Positions 1 through 7,660 of a DNA stretch of 30,480 nt are shown here, in pieces. Location: contig JAIRMS010000032.1 of the NCBI GenBank assembly GCA_031258475.1, positions 1-30,480 of the forward strand, given 5' to 3'. Under the pieces are notes generated by a model. That model worked only from the letters and a program-made list of their open reading frames with translations, searched no databases and was not told the DNA's origin. The translations under genes were made by a program, and so were the position numbers. Source of the stretch: Holosporaceae bacterium (GTDB lineage: Bacteria; Pseudomonadota; Alphaproteobacteria; UBA3830). The first letter of the stretch is position 1. The number at the start of each line of letters is the position of its first letter.

Positions 1-51
1 AATCAGGAAACTCATCACAAATTAGACGATTTTAGAATATCGGAATTCTGA
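1..51 (+). CDS. tnpA: IS200-like transposase TnpA, C-terminal fragment
   Basis: Only the last 16 codons and the stop lie in the window. The tail follows the helix that in IS200/IS605 TnpA carries the catalytic tyrosine (YIENQ-type motif). The NQ of that motif is the first thing visible here, so whether the tyrosine is intact cannot be judged. The assignment rests on the match to the tail of the TnpA relic at 30148-30439. Confidence 0.65.
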   Translation, partial: NQETHHKLDDFRISEF

Positions 52-88
52 GTTCACTCTTCTAATCTGCTTTGCAAGCGAATTCCAA

Positions 89-110
89 ACTACCGGCTTT
101 AGACGGTAGT
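89..110 (+). repeat. IS200-like right-end hairpin
   Basis: A perfect 7-bp inverted repeat (ACTACCG / CGGTAGT) with an 8-base loop lies 38 bases after the transposase stop. In IS200/IS605 elements such subterminal hairpins are bound by TnpA, and cleavage occurs a few bases further out. The left-end counterpart is seen at 30100-30129 in the other copy. Confidence 0.65.
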
Positions 111-115
111 CGTTG

Positions 116-463
116 ATGGACGACTTTAACTGTATTTACATGGAATGGGATGAAAAAAATAAAGGCTCTCCACGCGCTCTAAGTGGATTAAGCCTAAAAT
201 GGAAAGTATTAAAAAGGGCAAAGCTATCGCCAGGGCAAAATCCAGAGGAAGTAGAGAAGCGGCAGGCGCTAGAGACACCGTCAGCGCGAGTAAATGAAAG
301 ATCGCCAGAGCCACCAGAGGTAAAGGAGACACCGCTAGAACCAGGGAAAGGGCCACAGCCAACGCAGGCAATGGATCCTTCGCCTTTATTGCGTCATCCG
401 ATGAAGACCCGTTCGTGTTGGAGCAGTTTCTGGGCGTGCTTCTGTTGCTGTGATACAGATTAA
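116..463 (+). CDS. hypothetical Pro/Glu-rich protein with Cys-rich C-terminus
   Basis: This 115-residue reading frame starts right at the IS200 right end. I do not recognise it. The middle is rich in Pro, Glu and Lys, and the end is a cysteine cluster (CFCCC within the last 8 residues) next to Trp and Phe. Cysteine clusters of that sort are palmitoylation sites in eukaryotic proteins, so a membrane-attached effector is conceivable, but this is speculation. There is no clear ribosome binding site, and a stop lies just upstream (107-109), so the 5' end may have been lost when the IS inserted. Two other frames over the same bases are also suggestive (see findings), and this frame may not be real. 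Confidence 0.3.
   Translation: MDDFNCIYMEWDEKNKGSPRALSGLSLKWKVLKRAKLSPGQNPEEVEKRQALETPSARVNERSPEPPEVKETPLEPGKGPQPTQAMDPSPLLRHPMKTRSCWSSFWACFCCCDTD
226..375 (+). repeat. possible imperfect tandem duplication, about 75 bases
   Basis: The segment starting ATCGCCAGGGC at 226 is followed 75 bases later by ATCGCCAGAGC at 301. Further shared blocks (CCAGAGG, then GAGA) line up after a small gap. Similarity fades in the second half of each unit. It may be a decayed duplication or simply low-complexity purine-rich DNA. Confidence 0.35.
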
Positions 464-626
464 TAGTGAATGATTTCGCGAAGTAGTTTTGATTATGAGT
501 TATACCATTCCTCATTTCAACTATCGAAATAATACGTTGTTTTTCAGCTCCAGCAAGCCATCTTTTCGATAATTAAAAGGCTCAGAAAAAGCGTCTTCTC
601 CTAGGATAATTTCTTTTAAAATCATG

Positions 627-654
627 TTGACATGCTGAAATTTCTGTGTATGAT
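627..654 (+). promoter_or_regulatory. sigma-70 type promoter of the coiled-coil protein gene
   Basis: TTGACA at 627-632 is a perfect -35 box. It is followed after 16 bases by TATGAT at 649-654, one base from the -10 consensus. Transcription would start near 661, giving an untranslated leader of about 70 bases before the chosen start at 732. The promoter at 22954-22981, before the other secreted protein, has the same spacing and the same -10 hexamer. Confidence 0.75.
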
Positions 655-731
655 TCTCCCCAAAGATGTCCGGTGAAACTTCAATTCAGAGGGCATCTGG
701 TTGTCTAACTAATAAAATGAAAGGGAAGATT

Positions 732-2117
732 ATGAAGAAAAATTTTTTAAAAATGACAGCGCTGGTTTTAAATTGTGCGTTTATTGGGACAGAAACGTTT
801 TGTATGAAAGTACCGCTGTTTGAACATCCGGATCTAACGAAAGCAAAGGCGGATCTCAGATCTGTGGTTGGACAGCATGCTTGTGATAGGATTTGCGAGT
901 ACATGACCCCTCAGTGGTCTAATGACGACTTTTTTGTCCCAGGTGTAGGCAGAGACTCCCTCCTGCTTGGGATTCAAGCAAGCACGGGAGTCCAAATGGA
1001 TAAGTTTAAGGAAGAAAAGAATTTTAGCATACTGACGACAGTGCTTAGGGCGCAACGAAACTATGGTGGTACCATGGGGCTGCCGGCGGATTTTGGCGGA
1101 GATGGGAGTGGGTTAGCGACGTGGATAACCGAGCTGAGGCGCGAAAAAGAAGGTTTATCCCAGGGGGCCGCTGCTCTCAAAAGAGACTTGAGGGAAGCGG
1201 AAGAGAAACTCAGGGGCTACGTCGCCCGCGCCGAGGCTTCCGAAGCTGAGATCGCTCGACTTAAGGACCAATTAGCGCTGGCTGCTGCGGAATCCGAGGC
1301 GGACGCGGTAAAAGACCAGTTGACTAGAGATGTATCGTCTTTGAATGATGCATTAGAAAAAGCAAAGAAAGCGAAAGATACACTTAAGGAAGAAAAGGCC
1401 GCTTTAGAAGAGGAACGCCAGGCACAGCTAACTAAGTACGCAGAATTGCAGAAGGAATTCGCCGCCGCTAGAGAGGCTCTGATAACGGCGACTCAGGAAG
1501 CTCAGGATTTTCGAGCGCTTAGAGACGAACACAATACACTGCTAGCTGAGCACGATCAAATACGAAAGGAACTCGAAGCCGCCGTGGCCGCGCAAAGCGC
1601 GCAATCTGCTGGAACTGCGGCCACAGGCGTTAGCGAGTTTCTGACGCTTTTTGATTCCAAGTTTGCCGACTTCCGCGGCGATTTAATGCTGAAACTCGGA
1701 ACACTGGACTCGGGGAGAGAAGCGGAGTATGAAGCGCGGTTAGAAGCGTTGCGTGCGGAACATGAAGCCGAAATCGCGAAAATGGAGGAAGAGCATCGCT
1801 TCGCATTGAGTGGAGTGAGGACACTGCTGCAAGATGCCGAGATGAGCGTGGCTGGGATGAAGAAATCGCAAGAGAACGTAGGCGAAGCGCTCCAGGAGCT
1901 GGAACACACTAAGGCGGCGCTGCAGTCCGAATTGGACACAGTTAGGCTGACGCTTGAGACCACACGGCGGGAGGCTGGTGCTATGATGGACCAGATGGGA
2001 ACAGAACATGCTTCGAAAATGAAAGCTTTGAATGAGGAGCTTGCCCAACTAAGGATTCAGAACGCCAAATTGCAGCGAATGGTGGCTGCGGCGGCCGAGA
2101 TGGCCGAGACGGCCTAG
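732..2117 (+). CDS. secreted coiled-coil protein of unknown function
   Basis: This is a 461-residue protein I cannot assign to a family. The start at 732 is chosen because AAGGGAAG lies just upstream and because it begins a typical signal peptide (MKKNFLK, then a hydrophobic stretch to about residue 24). An in-frame ATG at 666 lacks a ribosome site. Residues about 25-128 form a compact-looking domain with two Cys (HACDRICEY). From about 129 to the end the sequence is almost pure heptad-like coiled coil, rich in Ala, Glu, Leu, Lys and Arg. No transmembrane segment follows the signal, so periplasmic or exported placement is likely. By eye the coiled-coil half is richer in G+C than the ribosomal genes nearby. 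The gene stands alone with its own promoter. It could be a structural periplasmic protein or a host-directed effector; the sequence does not decide. Confidence 0.8.
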   Translation: MKKNFLKMTALVLNCAFIGTETFCMKVPLFEHPDLTKAKADLRSVVGQHACDRICEYMTPQWSNDDFFVPGVGRDSLLLGIQASTGVQMDKFKEEKNFSILTTVLRAQRNYGGTMGLPADFGGDGSGLATWITELRREKEGLSQGAAALKRDLREAEEKLRGYVARAEASEAEIARLKDQLALAAAESEADAVKDQLTRDVSSLNDALEKAKKAKDTLKEEKAALEEERQAQLTKYAELQKEFAAAREALITATQEAQDFRALRDEHNTLLAEHDQIRKELEAAVAAQSAQSAGTAATGVSEFLTLFDSKFADFRGDLMLKLGTLDSGREAEYEARLEALRAEHEAEIAKMEEEHRFALSGVRTLLQDAEMSVAGMKKSQENVGEALQELEHTKAALQSELDTVRLTLETTRREAGAMMDQMGTEHASKMKALNEELAQLRIQNAKLQRMVAAAAEMAETA

Positions 2118-2451
2118 GTTTGCTACCCGGATTGTGCGCTTGGGGTGACCGGCGCATGATCCGCGCTGACTTTGCGATCTGGGCTACTGGCGCGAGAGGG
2201 CTTGCAAGTAGGTAGGGTCTCGTGTTGTTGATTGACACGACTGCTTGGCTCATGGACTGTCGGTCAGTTGGCGTAGAAAGAAATGTAACTTGAGAGACCC
2301 TGCTGAGGGTCTGACGGAACGCTGTGCTGGACGGTGAAATAGGGTTTGATCGAGATTGGGCAAACCCGCTAGGACGGGAGTGCTCTGAGTAGATCGCTGC
2401 ATTTCTGCGCTATGAGACTCCACAAACGTGCGATTTGATGAAAATAAAGGA
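2118..2451 (+). other. structured non-coding stretch before the str promoter
   Basis: No convincing gene lies between the coiled-coil gene and rpsL. The stretch is dense in potential RNA hairpins. One is a 12-bp stem (2128-2139 with 2152-2163, two G-U pairs) 10 bases after the upstream stop. Others are TCGTGT/ACACGA (about 2219-2239), a perfect 7-bp stem AGACCCT/AGGGTCT (2295-2312), and GGGTTT/AAACCC (2342-2347 with 2362-2367). None is followed by a T tract, so simple terminators are unlikely. I looked for signatures of RNase P RNA, tmRNA and SRP RNA and did not see them. It may be an unrecognised structured RNA or the 3' region of the upstream transcript. Confidence 0.5.
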
Positions 2452-2480
2452 TTGACAGTCGTTTTAATAACCATTAGTAT
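2452..2480 (+). promoter_or_regulatory. promoter of the str-S10-spc-alpha gene block
   Basis: TTGACA (2452-2457), a 17-base spacer and TAGTAT (2475-2480) form a strong sigma-70 type promoter. The predicted start near 2487 gives a leader of about 36 bases before rpsL. It is the only obvious promoter before a run of 31 tightly packed genes. Confidence 0.75.
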
Positions 2481-2522
2481 ACGGCTCTCGTGGTAATAAA
2501 ATTTGGATGTGAAAGGGGCGTT

Positions 2523-2894
2523 ATGCCGACTATAAATCAGTTAGTTAGGAGTCCTAGGAAGAATGTGGCGAAGAGGAATAAGGTTCCTGCGCTTTTGTCC
2601 TGTCCGCAAAGAAGGGGAGTTTGCACTCGTGTAACAACCACCACGCCGAAAAAACCGAACTCGGCACTCAGAAAGATTGCGCGCGTACGTCTGACCAGTG
2701 GGTTTGAAGTGACCTGTTATATTCCGGGCGAAGGCCATAACCTGCAGGAGCACTCGGTCGTAATGATCAGAGGGGGGCGCGTTAAGGACCTTCCTGGTGT
2801 TCGGTATCATATTATTCGTGGCGCGTTGGATACACAGGGTGTTAAGGATAGACGTCGGGGTCGTTCCAAGTACGGTGTTAAGAAACCAAAATAG
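2523..2894 (+). CDS. rpsL: 30S ribosomal protein S12
   Basis: S12 sits at the decoding centre of the small subunit and controls accuracy of tRNA selection. The 123-residue protein starts MPTINQLVR, the family norm. An in-frame upstream start at 2490 is rejected because the extra residues have no counterpart and AAAGGGG lies just before 2523. The loop TTTTPKKPNS carries Lys43, and GGRVKDLPG carries Lys88-Asp89. Changes at these lysines cause streptomycin resistance in other bacteria, and both are wild type here. First gene of the str block, followed after 14 bases by rpsG. Confidence 0.98.
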   Translation: MPTINQLVRSPRKNVAKRNKVPALLSCPQRRGVCTRVTTTTPKKPNSALRKIARVRLTSGFEVTCYIPGEGHNLQEHSVVMIRGGRVKDLPGVRYHIIRGALDTQGVKDRRRGRSKYGVKKPK

Positions 2895-2908
2895 AATGAG
2901 GATGAATC

Positions 2909-3379
2909 ATGGGGCGTAGAAGGGCTGCAGAAAAAAGAGAAATATTGCCGGATCCTAAATTTGGGAGCCTGATTGTTGCAAAGTTCATTAATGCAACAAT
3001 GCAGGGCGGAAAAAAGTCTGTTGCCGAGAAAATATTGCACGAGGCTTTCGATTTTATACATAAAAAGTCCAGCAAGCAGGGATTGGAGATTTTTGAGGAC
3101 GCTCTGGCCAACGTTAGGCCGACGGTGGAGCTGAAATCTCGCAGAGTCGGCGGTGCTACGTATCAGGTGCCGGTGGAAGTTCGCTTTGAACGAGCCCAGG
3201 CTCTTGCCATAAGATGGATACTCATAAATGCTCGCAAACGTTCTGAAAAAACAATGGTATTAAAATTGGCTGGAGAGCTTCTTGACGCCTATAATAATAG
3301 AGGGGGGGCCATCAAGAAACGCGAGGATACCCATAAGATGGCAGAGGCGAATAAAGCTTTTGCTCACTATAGGTGGTAA
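2909..3379 (+). CDS. rpsG: 30S ribosomal protein S7
   Basis: S7 is a primary 16S rRNA binder that nucleates assembly of the 30S head and contacts tRNA at the E site. The 156-residue product has the normal bacterial length and the recognisable core GGATYQVPVEVR and ALAIRWI. The start MGRRRAAEKR is typical for alphaproteobacteria. GAGGATGAATC just upstream supplies a ribosome site. It lies between rpsL and fusA in the classical str order. Confidence 0.97.
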   Translation: MGRRRAAEKREILPDPKFGSLIVAKFINATMQGGKKSVAEKILHEAFDFIHKKSSKQGLEIFEDALANVRPTVELKSRRVGGATYQVPVEVRFERAQALAIRWILINARKRSEKTMVLKLAGELLDAYNNRGGAIKKREDTHKMAEANKAFAHYRW

Positions 3380-3385
3380 CTAATC

Positions 3386-5479
3386 ATGGCAAGAAAGACC
3401 GGAATAGCCTTCTATAGAAATATCGGCATCATGGCCCACATCGATGCCGGAAAAACCACCACCACCGAAAGAATTCTGTTTTACACCGGTCGTTCCCACA
3501 AAATAGGCGAAGTTCACGACGGCGCTGCCACCATGGATTGGATGGCACAGGAGCAGGAAAGGGGAATCACCATAACCTCGGCTGCCACCACCTGTTACTG
3601 GGAAAATCATCGTATTAATATCATAGATACTCCGGGGCATGTTGATTTTACAATTGAAGTGGAACGTTCCCTGAGAGTTTTGGACGGAGCGGTTGCCGTG
3701 TTCGACGGGGTTGCCGGCGTGGAGCCGCAATCCGAGACGGTTTGGCGGCAGGCCGATAAATATCATGTTCCGAGAATTTGTTTCGTAAATAAAATGGATA
3801 GAACCGGCGCAAATTTTTATCGTTGTGTGGATATGATAAGCGATCGCCTTGGAGCTCGTCCGATGGTGACGCAGCTTCCGGATGGGATAGAGAGCGATTT
3901 TATCGGCATTGTGGATCTTCTGAAGATGAAGGCTTATCACTGGAAGGACGAGACGATGGGAGCCGAATATACGGTTGTGGATATTCCGTTGAATTTGAAA
4001 GACAAGGCCGAAGAATATCGTCGCAGACTCGTCGAAATGGCGGTCGAGCAGGATGACGCTATTATGGAAGCGTACCTGGATGGAAAACAGCCAACTGTCG
4101 ACGAATTAAAGTCGTGTATAAGAAAAGGAACAATATGCGGCGCATTCGTTCCGGTTCTTTGTGGAAGCGCTTTCAAAAATAAAGGGGTGCAAACTCTATT
4201 GAATGGGGTTGTTGATTTTCTTCCTTCTCCTTTGGATATTGGATCCATAAAGGGCATCGACGTTAACAGCGATAGAGAAATTATTCGAGAGCCAAAAGAC
4301 GAAGAGCCGTTGTCGGCGTTGGCATTTAAGGTTATGACTGATCCTTTTGTCGGCTCTTTAACTTTTGTCAGAATATATTCCGGATGTTTGGAATCCGGTA
4401 GCTATGCAATGAATTCCACAAAAGACGACCGAGAGAGAATCGGTCGTTTATTGTTAATGCATGCCAACAATAGAGAGGATATTAAGGAAGCGTACGCTGG
4501 AGATATTATCGCCGTTTGCGGTTTGAAATCAACAACTACTGGGGATACGCTGTGTGCGACCAATAGTCCGGTTTTGCTAGAAAAGATGGAGTTTCCGGAT
4601 CCGGTTATAGAAGTTGCTGTAGAGCCGAAGTCCAAAGCAGATCAGGAAAAGATGGGGACCGCGTTATCGCGTCTGGCGGCGGAAGATCCTTCTTTCCGGG
4701 TTAGTTCGAATATCGAGACAGGACAAACGATCATCAAGGGAATGGGCGAGTTACATCTCGAAATTATCGTTGATCGCATGAAGAGAGAATTTAAAGTCGA
4801 AGCAAACGTTGGCGCTCCACAGGTCGCCTACCGTGAAACTATCTCAAAACCGGCTGAAATCGATTATGTGCATAAAAAACAGTCAGGGGGGGCTGGTCAA
4901 TTTGCTAAAGTTGTATTAAAATTCGAGCCGGGTGATTTTTCTGCTGGACTTGTGTTTGAAAGCAAGATCTTTGGCGGCTCTGTTCCGAAGGAATATATTC
5001 CGGGCGTTGAAAAAGGTTTGAAGAACATCGCTGAGTCCGGATGCATTATTGGTTTTCCGATCGTTGGTGTGAAGTGTTCGCTTATCGATGGCGCTTTCCA
5101 CGACGTGGATTCGAGTGTCCTGGCATTTGAAATAGCAGCACGCGGGGCTTTCCGAGAAGCTATGACGAAATGCGGAGCTAAAATATTAGAACCGGTTATG
5201 ACGGTTGAAGTTGTTACTCCAGAAGACTATATGGGAGATATTATAGGAGATCTTAATAGTCGTCGTGGTCAAGTAGTAGGGATGGATCAGAGAGCGAACG
5301 CTCGTGTTATATCGGCCGAAGTTCCTTTGGCAGAAATGTTTGGTTATGTTAACACATTGCGCTCTATGAGCCAGGGAAGAGCTCAGTATACAATGCAGTT
5401 TGCGCGTTACGACACAGTTCCGTCTCACGTTGCAGACAAAGTTATCGCTGAGCATAAGGGTTTGGTAAAAGGTGATTAG
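3386..5479 (+). CDS. fusA: elongation factor G
   Basis: EF-G is the cytoplasmic GTPase that drives translocation of tRNA and mRNA and takes part in ribosome recycling. The 697-residue protein has the full five-domain length. The G domain shows the P-loop AHIDAGKT (17-24), switch II DTPGH (81-85) and NKMD (135-138), with RGITITSAAT as switch I. Domain IV is recognisable by YRETISKPA, and the C-terminal half by FGGSVPKEYIPGV. It starts 6 bases after rpsG and is followed 14 bases later by tuf, so the three factors are co-expressed with S12 and S7. No sign of damage. Confidence 0.99.
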   Translation: MARKTGIAFYRNIGIMAHIDAGKTTTTERILFYTGRSHKIGEVHDGAATMDWMAQEQERGITITSAATTCYWENHRINIIDTPGHVDFTIEVERSLRVLDGAVAVFDGVAGVEPQSETVWRQADKYHVPRICFVNKMDRTGANFYRCVDMISDRLGARPMVTQLPDGIESDFIGIVDLLKMKAYHWKDETMGAEYTVVDIPLNLKDKAEEYRRRLVEMAVEQDDAIMEAYLDGKQPTVDELKSCIRKGTICGAFVPVLCGSAFKNKGVQTLLNGVVDFLPSPLDIGSIKGIDVNSDREIIREPKDEEPLSALAFKVMTDPFVGSLTFVRIYSGCLESGSYAMNSTKDDRERIGRLLLMHANNREDIKEAYAGDIIAVCGLKSTTTGDTLCATNSPVLLEKMEFPDPVIEVAVEPKSKADQEKMGTALSRLAAEDPSFRVSSNIETGQTIIKGMGELHLEIIVDRMKREFKVEANVGAPQVAYRETISKPAEIDYVHKKQSGGAGQFAKVVLKFEPGDFSAGLVFESKIFGGSVPKEYIPGVEKGLKNIAESGCIIGFPIVGVKCSLIDGAFHDVDSSVLAFEIAARGAFREAMTKCGAKILEPVMTVEVVTPEDYMGDIIGDLNSRRGQVVGMDQRANARVISAEVPLAEMFGYVNTLRSMSQGRAQYTMQFARYDTVPSHVADKVIAEHKGLVKGD

Positions 5480-5493
5480 CTAGGAGAAAGAAA

Positions 5494-6684
5494 ATGAGTA
5501 AGGCAAAGTTTGAGAGGTCTAAACCTCACTGCAATATTGGTACCATAGGCCACGTGGATCATGGAAAAACAACGCTGACAGCGGCTATTACGAAGGTGTT
5601 GGCGGAAAAGGGTGGAGCAAGTTTCACGGCGTACGATCAAATCGATAACGCTCCGGAGGAAAAGGCTCGCGGTATAACCATTTCTACGACACACGTCGAA
5701 TATCAGACGGACGCGCGGCACTATGCCCACGTGGATTGTCCGGGCCATGCCGACTACGTCAAAAATATGATTACGGGTGCTGCTCAGATGGATGGCGCTA
5801 TTTTGGTCGTCTCCGGTACTGACAGCGTTATGCCCCAAACAAAAGAGCATATATTGTTGGCCCGCCAGGTCGGCGTCCCTGCTTTGGTGGTCTTTATCAA
5901 CAAAGTCGACATGGTCGACGATCCTGACATGTTGGAACTTGTCGAAATGGAAGTCAAGGATACGCTGGCGAAGTATGATTTTCCTGCGGATGAGATTCCT
6001 ATAATTAAGGGAAGTGCTCTTTGCGCGTTGGAAGGGAAAAGTGACGAACTCGGAAAAGCTAAAGTCCAGGAGCTGATGGAGGCGATCGACAGGTACATTC
6101 CTCAGCCGGAGCGCCCGAAGGATAAGCCGTTCCTGATGCCTATTGAGGATGTGTTCTCGATTTCTGGTCGTGGTACGGTCGTTACAGGTCGCGTAGAACG
6201 CGGCATTGTGAAACCGGGCGACGAAATTGAAATCGTCGGTATTCGTCCGACTCAAAAAACGGTCGTGACCGGTGTGGAAATGTTCCGCAAACTTTTGGAT
6301 CAGGGAGAGGCCGGCGATAACCTGGGTTGTTTGCTCCGCGGTACCAAGAGAGAAGATGTAGAACGTGGCCAGGTTTTGGCTGCGCCTGGATCCATCACTC
6401 CTCACACAAAATTTGAATGCGAGGCCTATGTTTTGAATAAAGATGAAGGCGGCAGACACACTCCATTCTTCAACGGTTACAGACCTCAGTTTTATTTTAG
6501 AACCACCGATGTGACGGGCGATGTTTCGTTGCAAAGTGGCGTTGAAATGGTTATGCCTGGTGATAACGCAAGATTGAGCGTTGAGCTGATTTCTCCTATC
6601 GCCATGGACGAAGGTCTGAGGTTCGCTATCCGCGAGGGTGGGCGCACCGTGGGTGCTGGCGTTGTGACTAAAATAATAGCTTAG
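5494..6684 (+). CDS. tuf: elongation factor Tu
   Basis: EF-Tu carries aminoacyl-tRNA to the ribosomal A site as a GTP complex. The 396-residue protein has the standard length. Motifs seen are GHVDHGKT (19-26), the switch region ARGITISTTHVEY, DCPGHADY and NKVDMVDD. Domains 2 and 3 follow, with GRGTVVTGRVERG and RTTDVTGDV. A clear ribosome site (AGGAGAAAG) precedes the ATG. The gene joins the str and S10 clusters, with rpsJ starting 16 bases later. Only one copy is in this window; many proteobacteria have two. Confidence 0.99.
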   Translation: MSKAKFERSKPHCNIGTIGHVDHGKTTLTAAITKVLAEKGGASFTAYDQIDNAPEEKARGITISTTHVEYQTDARHYAHVDCPGHADYVKNMITGAAQMDGAILVVSGTDSVMPQTKEHILLARQVGVPALVVFINKVDMVDDPDMLELVEMEVKDTLAKYDFPADEIPIIKGSALCALEGKSDELGKAKVQELMEAIDRYIPQPERPKDKPFLMPIEDVFSISGRGTVVTGRVERGIVKPGDEIEIVGIRPTQKTVVTGVEMFRKLLDQGEAGDNLGCLLRGTKREDVERGQVLAAPGSITPHTKFECEAYVLNKDEGGRHTPFFNGYRPQFYFRTTDVTGDVSLQSGVEMVMPGDNARLSVELISPIAMDEGLRFAIREGGRTVGAGVVTKIIA

Positions 6685-6700
6685 TTCTAGGAGAGAGATA

Positions 6701-7015
6701 ATGAGCGCGCAGAGCATCCGCATATGTCTTAGGGCGTATGATCACAGAATACTCGATTTCTCGGCGAGTGAAATCGTAATGACCGCTAAGAGAACGGGTG
6801 CTCGTGTTCGCGGGCCTGTACCCTTGCCGAATAAGATCGAACGCTTCACGGTTTTGCGTTCGCCTCATATAGATAAAAAGTCTCGGGAGCAGTTTGAACT
6901 ACAGACTCATAAAAGATTGCTGGATATTTTAGATTGCCTTCCGCAGACCGTGGACGCTCTGATGAAGTTAGAGCTGGCCGCCGGAGTCGATGTAGAAATA
7001 AAGATTTTAGGTTAA
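6701..7015 (+). CDS. rpsJ: 30S ribosomal protein S10
   Basis: S10 is part of the 30S head and, as NusE, also joins transcription antitermination complexes. The 104-residue product is normal in length. It shows the expected core SIRICLRAYDHRILD, TAKRTGARVRGPVPLP and RSPHIDKKSREQFE, and ends in VDVEIKIL. GGAGAGAG precedes the start. It is the first gene of the S10 section, but no separate promoter is visible in the 16 bases after tuf, so it probably depends on transcription from the str promoter. Confidence 0.97.
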   Translation: MSAQSIRICLRAYDHRILDFSASEIVMTAKRTGARVRGPVPLPNKIERFTVLRSPHIDKKSREQFELQTHKRLLDILDCLPQTVDALMKLELAAGVDVEIKILG

Positions 7016-7021
7016 AAGACT

Positions 7022-7660
7022 ATGCGTTCAGGAATATTGGGAAAAAAGTTGGGCATGACGCGCATCCTTGCGAATGACGGTCGTCAGTATGCCATAACGG
7101 TTTTGAAGGTGGAGCCACATCAGGTGCTGTTTCATAAAACAATGGAAAAGCACGGATATGAAGCCGTTGTTGTTGGAACCGTAGAGGCCGAAGAGAAAAA
7201 ATTGACGAAACCTATGCAGGGATATTTCAAAGCCTTTGGCGGGAAGTTTTACAAAATTTTGAAGGAATTTCGGGTTTCCTTGGCTGAGGCTCCTGCAGCA
7301 GGAGAAGTGTACGGAGCTGATTTTTTCCAAAGCGGGCAGTTTGTCGACGTTACCGGAACTTCCATCGGTAAAGGATTTGCTGGTGGAATTAAGAGGCATA
7401 ATTTTGGTGGTTTGAGGGCATCTCATGGTGTTTCGGTGTCCCATAGAAGCCATGGTTCAACTGGAAATAGAGAAGATCCCGGGAAAGTTTTTAAAGGAAA
7501 AAAGATGGCCGGACATCTTGGAAATGAGAAAGTGACTCTGCAAAATATGAAAATCTACGGTGTGGATGGAGATTTGCTATTAATTCATGGCGGAGTTCCC
7601 GGTTCCGAGGGTAGTTATGTTCTTGTGAGAGATGCAGTGAAAAGGACTCAACAGCAATGA
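7022..7660 (+). CDS. rplC: 50S ribosomal protein L3
   Basis: L3 is an early-assembly 23S rRNA binder whose central loop reaches the peptidyl transferase centre. The 212-residue product begins MRSGILGKKLGMT, a standard bacterial L3 start. It contains the conserved loop VSHRSHGSTGNREDPGKVFK (about residues 139-158), where most bacteria have a Gln methylated by PrmB. It lies 6 bases after rpsJ and overlaps rplD by 4 bases, suggesting translational coupling. Confidence 0.97.
   Translation: MRSGILGKKLGMTRILANDGRQYAITVLKVEPHQVLFHKTMEKHGYEAVVVGTVEAEEKKLTKPMQGYFKAFGGKFYKILKEFRVSLAEAPAAGEVYGADFFQSGQFVDVTGTSIGKGFAGGIKRHNFGGLRASHGVSVSHRSHGSTGNREDPGKVFKGKKMAGHLGNEKVTLQNMKIYGVDGDLLLIHGGVPGSEGSYVLVRDAVKRTQQQ

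Larger units (their letters stand above)
1..115 (+). mobile_element. IS200-like element, 3' end (partial)
   Basis: The window opens inside an IS200/IS605-family element. Positions 1-51 encode the last 16 residues of a TnpA transposase (ending ISEF, stop at 49-51). A short tail follows, then a perfect right-end hairpin: ACTACCG at 89-95 pairs with CGGTAGT at 104-110 around an 8-base loop. The same protein tail (NQE.HH.L.DF.ISEF) and the same non-coding tail recur at the right edge of the window, which identifies this as a second, diverged copy in the same orientation. Subterminal hairpins instead of terminal inverted repeats are typical of this family. The exact right boundary, near 111-116, is inferred. 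No TnpB gene follows. Confidence 0.75.

Noticed and set aside
126..515. Hydrophobic 129-codon minus-strand frame
   Set aside because: Not listed as a gene because the hydrophobicity is what one expects opposite a Lys/Arg/Glu-rich plus frame. A promoter-like sequence upstream keeps it as a finding only.
2295..2312. Perfect 7-bp hairpin as a terminator
   Set aside because: No T tract follows; the next bases are GACGGAACG.
2118..2451. RNase P RNA, tmRNA or SRP RNA in the structured stretch before rpsL
   Set aside because: The conserved core sequences of these RNAs are not visible, so no known RNA name is assigned.
3380..3940. A 186-codon minus-strand frame opposite the start of fusA
   Set aside because: Antisense shadow of the EF-G G domain; no ribosome site or domain.
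5476..6723. A 415-codon open frame on the minus strand opposite tuf
   Set aside because: It is the mirror of a highly expressed gene with strong codon bias; EF-Tu on the plus strand is certain and the minus product has no recognisable features.
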